A DNA stretch of 32,967 nt from GCA-2708415 sp964353185. Its GTDB lineage: Bacteria; Pseudomonadota; Alphaproteobacteria; Micavibrionales; Micavibrionaceae. Where the stretch lies: NCBI GenBank assembly GCA_964353185.1, contig CAYGUV010000017.1, positions 1 through 32,967 of the forward strand, written 5' to 3'. The position numbers and the translations under genes are program-made. The notes under the pieces are model-generated. The model saw only the letters and a program-made list of their open reading frames with translations. It searched no databases and was not told where the DNA came from. This document shows, piece after piece, positions 15,825 to 23,133 of the stretch (the first letter of the stretch is position 1; each line of letters begins with the position of its first letter).

Positions 15825-16877
15825 TTAAATCCCCAACGGATTATCTGGATCAATTCCATCCATAAATTGTTTATTGCGGTCCACGTGGGTGGTTTGATAG
15901 ACGTGGCCCATCCACGAGGCAATGAAGGAGCGCGCGCTGTCGGCCCATGTGTTTTCTAGTAAAGGTTCAATGTCAGATTCAGGGAAGTCTGGATTTTCAC
16001 CATTTAAAATTTTCGCCTTCACATCTTCCAAAATCTTTTGCGCCTTTGGGCCAAAGTAATTTTCAGGGAAGGGTGGGTATTCGTCGCTTTGGCCACTTTG
16101 ATACCAACTAACATCGCGTTTATATTCTTTGAGTAAGCTAAACATATCATATTCAGGGTGCCCCTGGAGGCACACTTGGCGAAAACCATCCTTGCTGACG
16201 GCTATGTGAATATTTTCATTGTGCCCTTCGGCGAGGATTTGCATACCTGCTTTTTCAAATTGATCTTTATTAATCTGGCTAAAACGGGAATGTGGGGCAT
16301 CAAATTTAGTGTTCATGCCACGCATTAACGGGTGATCGCGATTGGTCACGTAATGTGAAAATACACCCCATTTTTTGGTGTCTCGCCATGATGGCTTTTG
16401 ATCATGATAATAGGTCATGAGTGCATGGGAGGCGAGGCAGGAACAAATAGTTGAGGTCACGTTATCATAAGACCATTCCAATAACTCCTTTAATGGTTTC
16501 CATGTGGACACGTCACTGACATGGGGGTTTGTTTCTTCATTTGCGCCCGTGACAATTAAACCGTCTAATCCCATTTTTTTTATTTTTTCGAAATCTTCAT
16601 AAAATGTATCAATATGTTTTGTTGCTTCTTCACCACGATCAAAAACGGGCAGAGTGAAGGGGTGAATGTAAATTTGTGCAACACGGTTACTTTCTCCAAT
16701 CAGGCGAAACCATTGTCTTTCTGTGGCCTCCAATGCGGCGTCGGGCATTAAATTACAAAAACCAATATGCAGCGCACGAATATCTTGGGTGTTTGCACGG
16801 TCTGTTTCTAAGACAGGGTGCCCTTCTTTCAACAGGCGAGTGAAGGCAGGAAGCGATGAGTTTTTGACAATTGGCAT
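15825..16877 (-). CDS. metA: Homoserine O-acyltransferase, MetA type
   Basis: MetA activates homoserine with an acyl-CoA, the first committed step to methionine. The 350 aa match the family, and alignment by eye to E. coli MetA is easy through LIVTGA, LEWSYDNVTSTI and LQGHPEYD. The nucleophile appears to be C147 in SCLASHA (E. coli CWAVQA); the His-Glu pair is in GHPEYD. At the site that sets acyl-CoA choice (Gly111 in E. coli, Glu in acetyl-CoA users) this protein has E115 in GANEE, so acetyl-CoA is possible despite the usual succinyl name. A TATAGT box lies exactly 6 bp before the ATG, so the mRNA may be leaderless. It is divergent from chorismate mutase. Confidence 0.92.
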   Translation of the reverse strand: MPIVKNSSLPAFTRLLKEGHPVLETDRANTQDIRALHIGFCNLMPDAALEATERQWFRLIGESNRVAQIYIHPFTLPVFDRGEEATKHIDTFYEDFEKIKKMGLDGLIVTGANEETNPHVSDVSTWKPLKELLEWSYDNVTSTICSCLASHALMTYYHDQKPSWRDTKKWGVFSHYVTNRDHPLMRGMNTKFDAPHSRFSQINKDQFEKAGMQILAEGHNENIHIAVSKDGFRQVCLQGHPEYDMFSLLKEYKRDVSWYQSGQSDEYPPFPENYFGPKAQKILEDVKAKILNGENPDFPESDIEPLLENTWADSARSFIASWMGHVYQTTHVDRNKQFMDGIDPDNPLGI

Positions 16878-16891
16878 TTACGTACTATAAA
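16864..16891 (+). promoter_or_regulatory. Promoter of chorismate mutase, inside the 5' end of metA
   Basis: TTGACA (16864-16869), 16-bp spacer, TATAAA (16886-16891); predicted start near 16898, leader about 24 nt. The -35 lies in the first codons of the divergent metA gene, and the -10 overlaps the metA -10 (TATAGT on the minus strand, 16884-16889), so the two promoters should compete for polymerase. Confidence 0.5.
16884..16889 (-). promoter_or_regulatory. metA -10 box placed for a leaderless mRNA
   Basis: TATAGT on the minus strand with 6 bp to the ATG puts the predicted +1 on the A of the start codon. The best -35 is weak (TTTACG, 18-bp spacer). No ribosome site can fit ahead of the ATG if this is the only promoter. 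Confidence 0.4.
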
Positions 16892-16921
16892 TAATGTATC
16901 TCATATTCGTAAAGAAAAATA

Positions 16922-17860
16922 ATGACACAAAAACCTTACAGCTCTGCTGCCCTTGATGAAGTTCGTAAAAAGATTGACGCGCTTGATACAAAAATTCATG
17001 AAACTTTGATGGAGCGAGCGGAGCTTGTCCTTCAGATTGGTGAAGAAAAGCGTAAGAATAATATCGACGTTGTGCAGCCAGCCCGTGAAGCGCGCATGAT
17101 TCGCCGTTTGATTGGTCGGCATCGTGGGGCATTACCCGAAATGGCGGTGGTGCGTATTTGGCGTGAATTGGTGGGCGCGGTTTCATTATTACAAACGGGA
17201 TTGAAGGTAACGGTTGCAGAGTCTGTCGAAACTCCTGTTTACTGGGATTTGGCTAAAGATTATTTTGGTAGCTGTTTGCCGATGACGCGCGCTGATTCTG
17301 TCTTTAGTGCCGTGAAGTCTGTGCAGGAGGGACGTGTTACGTTTGCTGTTTTGTCATATCCAACAGGAATGACCGAAGAAAATGATGATCGCCTTTGGTG
17401 GGAGAATTTAGAGGCAGGAACGGAAAACGCATTATCTATTTCTGTGCGATTGCCGCATGGGGATGACCCCGAAGTTGAAAATCCACCGCATAAAGCATTG
17501 GTAGTTTCAAAAGGGGGATTTGATAGCTCGGATGATGATCATTCTTTTATTTATATTGATTGTGACCCAACCATCAGCAGGGGACGTATAGTTGAAGCGT
17601 TTGAAGAGGTTGATTTTAAACCAGCCGCAATTACGTCCAAACCAGATGGTGAAGAAACCCGCAAACATTTGGTTGAAGTTATCGGATACGTAAATGACGA
17701 AAACCCAATCTTGGATCAGGTGCGTGAAAAGTTGGCCGATCCATCGTTAATTTTACATTGTGTGGGCGGGTATCCCGTTCCCCCTGTTTATAAGAAGACC
17801 ATCCAACCGCAGACGGATTCTTTTCCAAACGCCCCTGCGGAAGGCGAAGGCGATAAATAA
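16922..17860 (+). CDS. Chorismate mutase (AroQ) with C-terminal dehydratase-like and ACT-like part
   Basis: Chorismate mutase makes prephenate from chorismate, the branch point to Phe and Tyr. Residues about 8-92 form an AroQ helical domain (LDEVRKKIDALDTKI, then RAELVLQIGEEK and the REARMIRRL helix). The following 220 residues look like a worn prephenate dehydratase: AESVETPVYWDLAKDYFG and a segment VTFAVLSYPTG, but I see no TRF catalytic motif, so dehydratase activity is unlikely. The end (VEVIGYVNDEN to LILHCVGGYPVP) resembles an ACT regulatory domain. This layout is known in alphaproteobacteria. tyrA follows 180 bp later. Confidence 0.87.
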   Translation: MTQKPYSSAALDEVRKKIDALDTKIHETLMERAELVLQIGEEKRKNNIDVVQPAREARMIRRLIGRHRGALPEMAVVRIWRELVGAVSLLQTGLKVTVAESVETPVYWDLAKDYFGSCLPMTRADSVFSAVKSVQEGRVTFAVLSYPTGMTEENDDRLWWENLEAGTENALSISVRLPHGDDPEVENPPHKALVVSKGGFDSSDDDHSFIYIDCDPTISRGRIVEAFEEVDFKPAAITSKPDGEETRKHLVEVIGYVNDENPILDQVREKLADPSLILHCVGGYPVPPVYKKTIQPQTDSFPNAPAEGEGDK

Positions 17861-17948
17861 ATTATTGCAGAATTTTAAAAACCGCTGTAAAACCAATTAT
17901 GACTACAAAAACATTAAACATCGTTGTTTCTTATTTTTACGCATATTC

Positions 17949-17970
17949 TTATCCCCGATAGGCGGGATAA
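17949..17970 (+). other. Short hairpin in the gap before tyrA
   Basis: TTATCCC (17949-17955) and GGGATAA (17964-17970) form a perfect 7-bp stem with an 8-nt loop, followed by TTACAGTTTTTC. It could end the chorismate mutase transcript or fold in the tyrA leader; the T run is too far from the stem for a confident terminator. The rest of the 180-bp gap (17861-18040) shows no gene. Confidence 0.3.
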
Positions 17971-18040
17971 TTACAGTTTTTCATCTACATTTTCGGCTTT
18001 TTATTTTACAACCTTATGAATAGGATTAAGGGATATTACT

Positions 18041-18940
18041 ATGTTTAAACAAATTACAATTATTGGTTTTGGGCTTATCGGGTCATCGATAGCGCGCGGT
18101 ATTTTAAATAACAAATTATGTGAGACATTGATTTGTGTCGACCAAAGCGAGAAGGTGTGCGAAACCGTCGCTAAGTTAGAATTGGCAGATCATGCCTATA
18201 CAGATATTGCGCAAGGGGTGCAGGGTAGTGACCTTGTCATTATGGCCGTACCGGTTGGTATTATGGGTGATGTGATGGCGCAAATGGCCCCGCATTTAAA
18301 AGCGGGTTGTATTGTCTCGGATGCAGGATCCGTAAAGAAATCTGTGATTGATTCCGTCATGCAAACATTACCAGAAGGGTGCCATTTTGTACCCGCACAC
18401 CCATTGGCAGGAACAGAGTTTTCGGGACCAGAACATGGTTTTGCAGAATTGTTTCATAACCGTTGGTGCGTTTTAACACCGCAACCTCAGACCGAATTAA
18501 AGGCGATAGAAAAAGTCACCGCCTTGTGGGAAGGTTTGGGATCTAACGTTGAAATAATGGATGCGGAGCATCATGATTTGGTGCTTGGCATTACATCACA
18601 TTTGCCGCATTTAATTGCCTACAGCATCGTGGGGACGGCAACTGATTTAGAAGAAGATATTAAATCAGAAGTCATTAAATTTTCAGCAACAGGATTTCGG
18701 GATTTTACGCGTATTGCGGCGTCAGACCCGACCATGTGGCGCGATGTTTTCTTAACCAATAAAAACGCGGTGTTGGAAGTGTTGCAAAGATTTACTGAAG
18801 ATTTGACCGCCCTGCAAAAAGCGATCCGCAAGGGGGACGGAGAGTATCTTTATCAACACTTTAGCGAGACCAGAGACATCCGCCGCGCAATTGTTGATGC
18901 GGGACAAGCCGACTACGTTTATCCAAAAAAATCAAAGTAA
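18041..18940 (+). CDS. tyrA: Prephenate/arogenate dehydrogenase
   Basis: TyrA oxidatively decarboxylates prephenate (or arogenate) towards tyrosine. The 299-aa protein opens with a Rossmann motif GFGLIGSSIARG (about 9-20), followed by SDAGSVKKSV, the diagnostic HPLAGTEFSGPEHG, and a helical dimerisation domain with GITSHLPHLIAYS and FSATGFRDFTRIA. No chorismate mutase or ACT domain is fused to it, as usual for the alphaproteobacterial cyclohexadienyl type; whether prephenate or arogenate is preferred cannot be seen. AAGGGA precedes the ATG. The gene is 180 bp after chorismate mutase; hisC, which often lies between the two, is missing. Confidence 0.95.
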   Translation: MFKQITIIGFGLIGSSIARGILNNKLCETLICVDQSEKVCETVAKLELADHAYTDIAQGVQGSDLVIMAVPVGIMGDVMAQMAPHLKAGCIVSDAGSVKKSVIDSVMQTLPEGCHFVPAHPLAGTEFSGPEHGFAELFHNRWCVLTPQPQTELKAIEKVTALWEGLGSNVEIMDAEHHDLVLGITSHLPHLIAYSIVGTATDLEEDIKSEVIKFSATGFRDFTRIAASDPTMWRDVFLTNKNAVLEVLQRFTEDLTALQKAIRKGDGEYLYQHFSETRDIRRAIVDAGQADYVYPKKSK

Positions 18941-18957
18941 AGCTTGTAAAGAATAAT

Positions 18958-19737
18958 TTATTCTTTGACGGGAGGGGCTAAGAGTTTTGTGTGTTCTAGA
19001 TACTTAAACTCTTCCTTTGCTTCGAGCATGAGGGCGTAAGACTTTTCTTCGATGCGGTCTTCTAGTGCCCTCATGACTTTTTTGTTGGGCAAGCCGCTTT
19101 CAATAACGGGTAGAAATTCAAAAATTACTTTACCCGGCTTTTTAATGAAACTATTTCTTCCCCAAAACATCCCACTATTGAGGGCGAGGGGAAGGATAGG
19201 CAGATCAGTGTTTTTGTACATTTTTACAATGCCACCCTTATAGGGTTTATCTTTTATTGTTGTGTCGACATTAACGCGTGTTCCTTGCGGATAAATTACG
19301 ATAGGGCGTTTTTTATGGCGCATTTTTTGGGCGCCCTCGACGATGGCCTTAATTGATTCTTCTTTATTCCCACGATTAATGGGAATGACATCAATTTTTT
19401 TAAGGAACATACCAAAGATGGGAATGTTTAAAAGCTCACGCTTACAAACAATTGTGGGATCATCAAAAAGATGATGCAGCTTCATCGTTTCATAAGCGGA
19501 TTGGTGTTTCGACGCGACAAGGTAAGTATCTGTATCAGGTATATGTTCACGCCCGCGTACTTCAAAAGTAAGGTCCAGAATATTACGTTCAATCCATTCA
19601 ACGCCAGCAACAAAAAAACGCGCTGCCCCTAAAACCACAGGGCGTGGAAAAAAGACGAGAGGTAATAAAATTAAGCACGCCAAAACGGTAAAACCGTAAA
19701 AAAACAAGTTGAATAGCATGGCCCGTAAGAAAATCAT
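18958..19737 (-). CDS. plsC: 1-acyl-sn-glycerol-3-phosphate acyltransferase
   Basis: PlsC-type acyltransferase that makes phosphatidic acid at the inner membrane. An N-terminal membrane segment (about 8-30) is followed by the acyltransferase motif in a HX4E form, H78 to E83 (SKHQSAYET) instead of HX4D, a variant common in alphaproteobacteria, and by the second motif YPQGTRV in place of the usual PEGTR. A further block (IFGMFLKKIDVIPINRGN) matches the third motif. Length 259 aa is normal. It is the last gene of the ftsE-ftsX-ydcF-plsC operon and converges on tyrA, 17 bp apart. Confidence 0.9.
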   Translation of the reverse strand: MIFLRAMLFNLFFYGFTVLACLILLPLVFFPRPVVLGAARFFVAGVEWIERNILDLTFEVRGREHIPDTDTYLVASKHQSAYETMKLHHLFDDPTIVCKRELLNIPIFGMFLKKIDVIPINRGNKEESIKAIVEGAQKMRHKKRPIVIYPQGTRVNVDTTIKDKPYKGGIVKMYKNTDLPILPLALNSGMFWGRNSFIKKPGKVIFEFLPVIESGLPNKKVMRALEDRIEEKSYALMLEAKEEFKYLEHTKLLAPPVKE

Positions 19738-19754
19738 TATATGTCCTAAAAAAA

Positions 19755-20366
19755 TTATTTATTCGTTGATGATAAGTCGATGTGTGTAATGCTTGATGGG
19801 GCGAGGTAGCTGAACAAGAACTTATTATACTCACTAAAAGAAAGCGGCCAAAATCGCCCTTTCCAGGGTTCAAAATCATCGGTGAAAACAGGGAAAGATT
19901 TGATTATTGTATTGGGCAAATTGTGACGCATTAATAATAATGTGCGTGGCATATGGTATGTCGATGTGACCAAACGAATGGTTTTGATTTCATTTTTTTT
20001 GACCCACTCGCTCACCTCTATAGCGTTTTGGTTGGTGTCTAATGCTTCGTATCCCAAATATAAGCAACAAGGCTCGTTTGAATTACGCTGTGATTGTGGA
20101 CGATTCCAGCTTTTGTAAATGTCAGATTTTTGGGTGGCTTTATTAACACCAGAAATAAATAAGATTGGGGCATTTTTATCATCAAGCAAATCGAGGCCAG
20201 CGTTAATACGTCCGTTACCACCTGTCACAACAATAATAGCGTCTGTTTTTGTCTTTGTGGAAGCAGGCTCAGCAATAGCGATTGCTGTAGCAAACCAGAG
20301 CCAACCCAAAACCCATGCACCCAGTAGCATGAAGAGGCTTGTAAATATGAATGTTACAATACGCAT
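19755..20366 (-). CDS. YdcF-like DUF218 envelope protein
   Basis: A 203-aa protein with an N-terminal membrane helix (FIFTSLFMLLGAWVLGWLWF) and a DUF218 domain: DAIIVVTGGNGRINAGLDLL, then ILFISGVNK, and IRLVTSTYHMPRTLLLMR. DUF218 proteins (YdcF, SanA, ElyC) are linked to envelope and peptidoglycan precursor processes, but their chemistry is not settled. It lies 12 bp after ftsX and 17 bp before plsC in the same operon, an arrangement I know from alphaproteobacteria. Confidence 0.85.
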   Translation of the reverse strand: MRIVTFIFTSLFMLLGAWVLGWLWFATAIAIAEPASTKTKTDAIIVVTGGNGRINAGLDLLDDKNAPILFISGVNKATQKSDIYKSWNRPQSQRNSNEPCCLYLGYEALDTNQNAIEVSEWVKKNEIKTIRLVTSTYHMPRTLLLMRHNLPNTIIKSFPVFTDDFEPWKGRFWPLSFSEYNKFLFSYLAPSSITHIDLSSTNK

Positions 20367-20378
20367 ATTGGCATAACT

Positions 20379-21320
20379 TTACGGCATTTGGCGTAAGAAA
20401 CGCAATACAGTTTGACGGGCTGTACCCATACCAATCAAGGCGATGATAATAGGTAAAAATAATAAAGCGAAAATTTGCAAGAAAGATAGTGAGAATTCAG
20501 GAATTAATGATACCTCCATCTTGCCTGCCATAAGACCTATAATGAAGATCACGATCCATCCGATTACCATGCCAATTACGGCGCCTTTTAACACTGTTAG
20601 GAAAGTATATCTTTGTAATTGGCGGGAGATATAACGATCACTAGCGCCCATTAAGTGGAGCAGCTCTAATTCATCACGATATACGGCCATGCGCGATTGT
20701 ATAGCGCCGCCAACCGCCACAATGGTTGTAATGGTAATAATTAAGGTCATTAATATTGCGGCTAGTCTTATTGCGCCAGTAAAACTAAGGACGTCATTAA
20801 GCCAGCTTTCGTGGTTATCAAGTCGCGCTTGGGGGGCCACATTATTTAAGCTTTCTTTGATTTCTTCAGTATCAAACAAAACATCATCTTTAAATTTTAT
20901 CGAAATAATCCCCGGCAACGGTACATTTTCTAAACCAACATTGTCACCTAACCAAGGGGAGACCAGTTGAACAATATCTGATTTATCCATCACAACGGAT
21001 TCATCAATAGCGGGATGTGCGGCCAAGAAATCTTGGGCTTCGGTTGTTTGGGCATCAATATCTTCTTGGGTAAGCGGGGCGCCATTTTGGTCTAAAGCCG
21101 AGATTTCTATCGTTGCTTTGTTTTCTAAACCTTTGGACCATCTATCATTCATGGCAGAGAGGACGAAAGACGCGCTGAGGGTAAGCATCATCAAAAATGT
21201 CATGAGTCCCATTAAAATAGAAAGGAAACGATTGCCTTTGTCTTTATTGAGCGGCAAGTCATATTTTTGGCGGCCTGTGGAAATACCCAAAGATCTATTT
21301 TGTCTAGTAAAAATAGCCAT
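20379..21320 (-). CDS. ftsX: Cell division protein FtsX (ABC permease)
   Basis: FtsX is the membrane half of FtsEX, which links ATP use to septal peptidoglycan hydrolase activation. The 313 aa show a basic cytoplasmic N-terminus, a first helix (about 35-57), a periplasmic loop (about 60-180, ending near VLSFTGAIRLAAIL) and three more helices, with the FtsX-type cytoplasmic motif VYRDELELLHLMGASDRYI between helices 2 and 3. It begins immediately after the ftsE stop (TAA then ATG), so the two are coupled. Confidence 0.93.
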   Translation of the reverse strand: MAIFTRQNRSLGISTGRQKYDLPLNKDKGNRFLSILMGLMTFLMMLTLSASFVLSAMNDRWSKGLENKATIEISALDQNGAPLTQEDIDAQTTEAQDFLAAHPAIDESVVMDKSDIVQLVSPWLGDNVGLENVPLPGIISIKFKDDVLFDTEEIKESLNNVAPQARLDNHESWLNDVLSFTGAIRLAAILMTLIITITTIVAVGGAIQSRMAVYRDELELLHLMGASDRYISRQLQRYTFLTVLKGAVIGMVIGWIVIFIIGLMAGKMEVSLIPEFSLSFLQIFALLFLPIIIALIGMGTARQTVLRFLRQMP

Positions 21321-22022
21321 TTAATGCATTCCTTTAAGTTTGCGCTTTAGGCTTGGGTGTGGGTTTAACAAACGAATCTGACCTTCTTCCAATATCAATT
21401 TAGGGTGATGACCAAATTTTTCAATTAACGCGGTATTATGCGAGGCAATCAGAACAGTTGTGCCCATGCGGTGCAACTGATCAAATAACCCCATAAGCCG
21501 CAGACCAATTTCGTCGTCTAGGTTTCCTGTTGGCTCATCCGCCAAAAGAAGTTTGGGGCGGGTAATAACCGCGCGGGCAACGGCAACACGCTGTTGTTGA
21601 CCCCCTGATAACGTGCTGGGCAGCATATGACGATGGTCACCCAGACCGACCCATTCCATTAATTCTTCAACATTTTCGATAATTTCCTTTTCAGGAAGTC
21701 CGTTGATTCGTAGAGGTAGCGCAATATTGTCAAAGGCTGATAAGTGATTTAAAAGGCGGAAATCTTGAAAAACGACCCCAATTTTTTGGCGAATCTCTTT
21801 TCGCTCCACCCGACTTAGTTGCCCTGTATTTTTATCAAACATCCTTACAAGACCGCGTGTAGGGTGCAGTCCAAGATACAAAAGCGACAGCAGAGAAGTC
21901 TTTCCCGCACCACTTGGCCCTGTTAAGAAGTGGAATGATCCTGCGGGAAGATCAAAGTTAATATCACTTAAAACCTCTGGCCCTATACCGTATCTCAACC
22001 CAACATGTTCAAATTTGATCAT
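21321..22022 (-). CDS. ftsE: Cell division ATP-binding protein FtsE
   Basis: FtsE is the ATPase of FtsEX. All ABC motifs are present: Walker A GPSGAGKTS, Q-loop VVFQDFRLL, signature LSGGQQQRVAVARA, Walker B LLLADEPTGNLD and the switch His in IASHNTAL. I start at the ATG at 22022 (233 aa, MIKFEHVGLRYG), the usual FtsE start, with GGAC upstream; a frame-open start at 22097 would add 25 residues that lie over the predicted promoter and is rejected. First gene of the operon with ftsX, ydcF and plsC; divergent from the zinc-ribbon gene. Confidence 0.95.
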   Translation of the reverse strand: MIKFEHVGLRYGIGPEVLSDINFDLPAGSFHFLTGPSGAGKTSLLSLLYLGLHPTRGLVRMFDKNTGQLSRVERKEIRQKIGVVFQDFRLLNHLSAFDNIALPLRINGLPEKEIIENVEELMEWVGLGDHRHMLPSTLSGGQQQRVAVARAVITRPKLLLADEPTGNLDDEIGLRLMGLFDQLHRMGTTVLIASHNTALIEKFGHHPKLILEEGQIRLLNPHPSLKRKLKGMH

Positions 22023-22063
22023 AAGTTCTTGTCCATCATTGCGAAATATTCGCTTAACCATTA

Positions 22064-22092
22064 TATATAGATGGTTGGAGTAATAATTTGAA
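22064..22092 (-). promoter_or_regulatory. Predicted promoter of the ftsE operon
   Basis: Minus strand: TTCAAA (22087-22092), 17-bp spacer, TATATA (22064-22069); a TATAAT at 22060-22065 is an alternative -10. Start of transcription near 22055, leader about 33 nt. It supports the downstream ftsE start. Confidence 0.4.
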
Positions 22093-22127
22093 CCCACTCA
22101 TACAAGCCATACCCATGATTTTTAAAG

Positions 22128-23132
22128 ATGATATTTAATTGCCCCGAATGTGAAAAGAAATATGTCTTATCCTCAAGCGCCCTTGGGGATGATGGCAAGG
22201 TGGTGCGATGTGTTAATTGCGCCCATGAATGGTTTCAAGAACCTACACAAGACCCTTATATATCAGAGCCAGAAGCTGAGGAAGAGGATATTTCAGATGA
22301 CGAAATGTTTGATGATGAGGCTATTGAAGAGCGTCTAGGCCATTTTTTTGATGATGATGATGAAAGTGACGATTTTGAGCAACGCGCGGAAATTGAAGAA
22401 GATGACGATGATTATCAAGCCATGCCCGCGCAAGAAAAACCATTAGAAGAGATTATCCGCGAAATTTCTGAGAATGCGTCAGGGCAAGAATCCGAAGAGT
22501 TAGTTAATGACATTACCGATGAAGTTGAAATGGCCATCCCAAAGGGGGTGAAACCCATTCAAGATGATGCAGATGCACAGGGTGTGCAAATTGGTGATGA
22601 CGCCAAAAATGCAGCCTCCATAAAAGTTAAAAGCAAAAAGACTAAAAACCCTAAAAAACAGAAGCCGCCTAAAGTTAATAAAGTCCGTGCAGAAGAACCG
22701 ATGATGGCACGCCTTTTGGGATTTGCCGCAGCGATAGTCTTATTTTTGCTTTTGTTTATTGTGGCCATTATTACCAAACCACAGATTATATCGGCATGGC
22801 CGCCCTCTGCGGCTATTTATGAATTGGCAGGATTTTCTGTTTCCCCAGATGGGGAGGGGTTGGTTCTTGAAACTTTAACAGCAGAATTGTCCGAGGATAA
22901 AAAAACGCTCACATTAAAAGGCAGTATTGTTAATTTAAGAGAAACCACAGTAAAAGTCCCGCCGATGAAGGCGTCTTTTAAAATTACTGAAGAAGACCCC
23001 AGTAATATGTGGGTTATTACACCGCCGCAAAACGAAATTGAGGCGGGCGATTCAATGGAGTTTGTTGCAACTTATGATTCCCCACCAGAGGATATTTCAA
23101 TGGTGAACATATCGTTTGAAAAGCGGTTTTAA
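22128..23132 (+). CDS. MJ0042-type zinc-ribbon membrane protein
   Basis: A 334-aa protein. The N-terminus is a zinc ribbon with C5, C8, C28 and C31 (CPECEK, RCVNCAHEW), the MJ0042 family. Next comes a long, very acidic, probably unstructured stretch (about 38-165), a Lys-rich segment (about 165-187), one membrane helix (about 196-216) and a C-terminal part of about 115 residues with beta character (TLTLKGSIVNLRETTVKVP) like DUF3426. Topology would put the zinc ribbon inside the cell and the C-terminal domain in the periplasm. It is divergent from ftsE, a common pairing in alphaproteobacteria. The ribosome site is weak. Function is unknown. Confidence 0.85.
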   Translation: MIFNCPECEKKYVLSSSALGDDGKVVRCVNCAHEWFQEPTQDPYISEPEAEEEDISDDEMFDDEAIEERLGHFFDDDDESDDFEQRAEIEEDDDDYQAMPAQEKPLEEIIREISENASGQESEELVNDITDEVEMAIPKGVKPIQDDADAQGVQIGDDAKNAASIKVKSKKTKNPKKQKPPKVNKVRAEEPMMARLLGFAAAIVLFLLLFIVAIITKPQIISAWPPSAAIYELAGFSVSPDGEGLVLETLTAELSEDKKTLTLKGSIVNLRETTVKVPPMKASFKITEEDPSNMWVITPPQNEIEAGDSMEFVATYDSPPEDISMVNISFEKRF

Positions 23133-23133
23133 T

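Noticed and set aside
17760..18023. 87-aa open frame across the end of chorismate mutase and the gap
   Set aside because: Out of frame with chorismate mutase, low complexity, no ribosome site; no similarity to HisC is visible.
22023..22097. 25-residue N-terminal extension of FtsE
   Set aside because: FtsE proteins begin at MIKFEHV; the extension covers the promoter and has no ribosome site.
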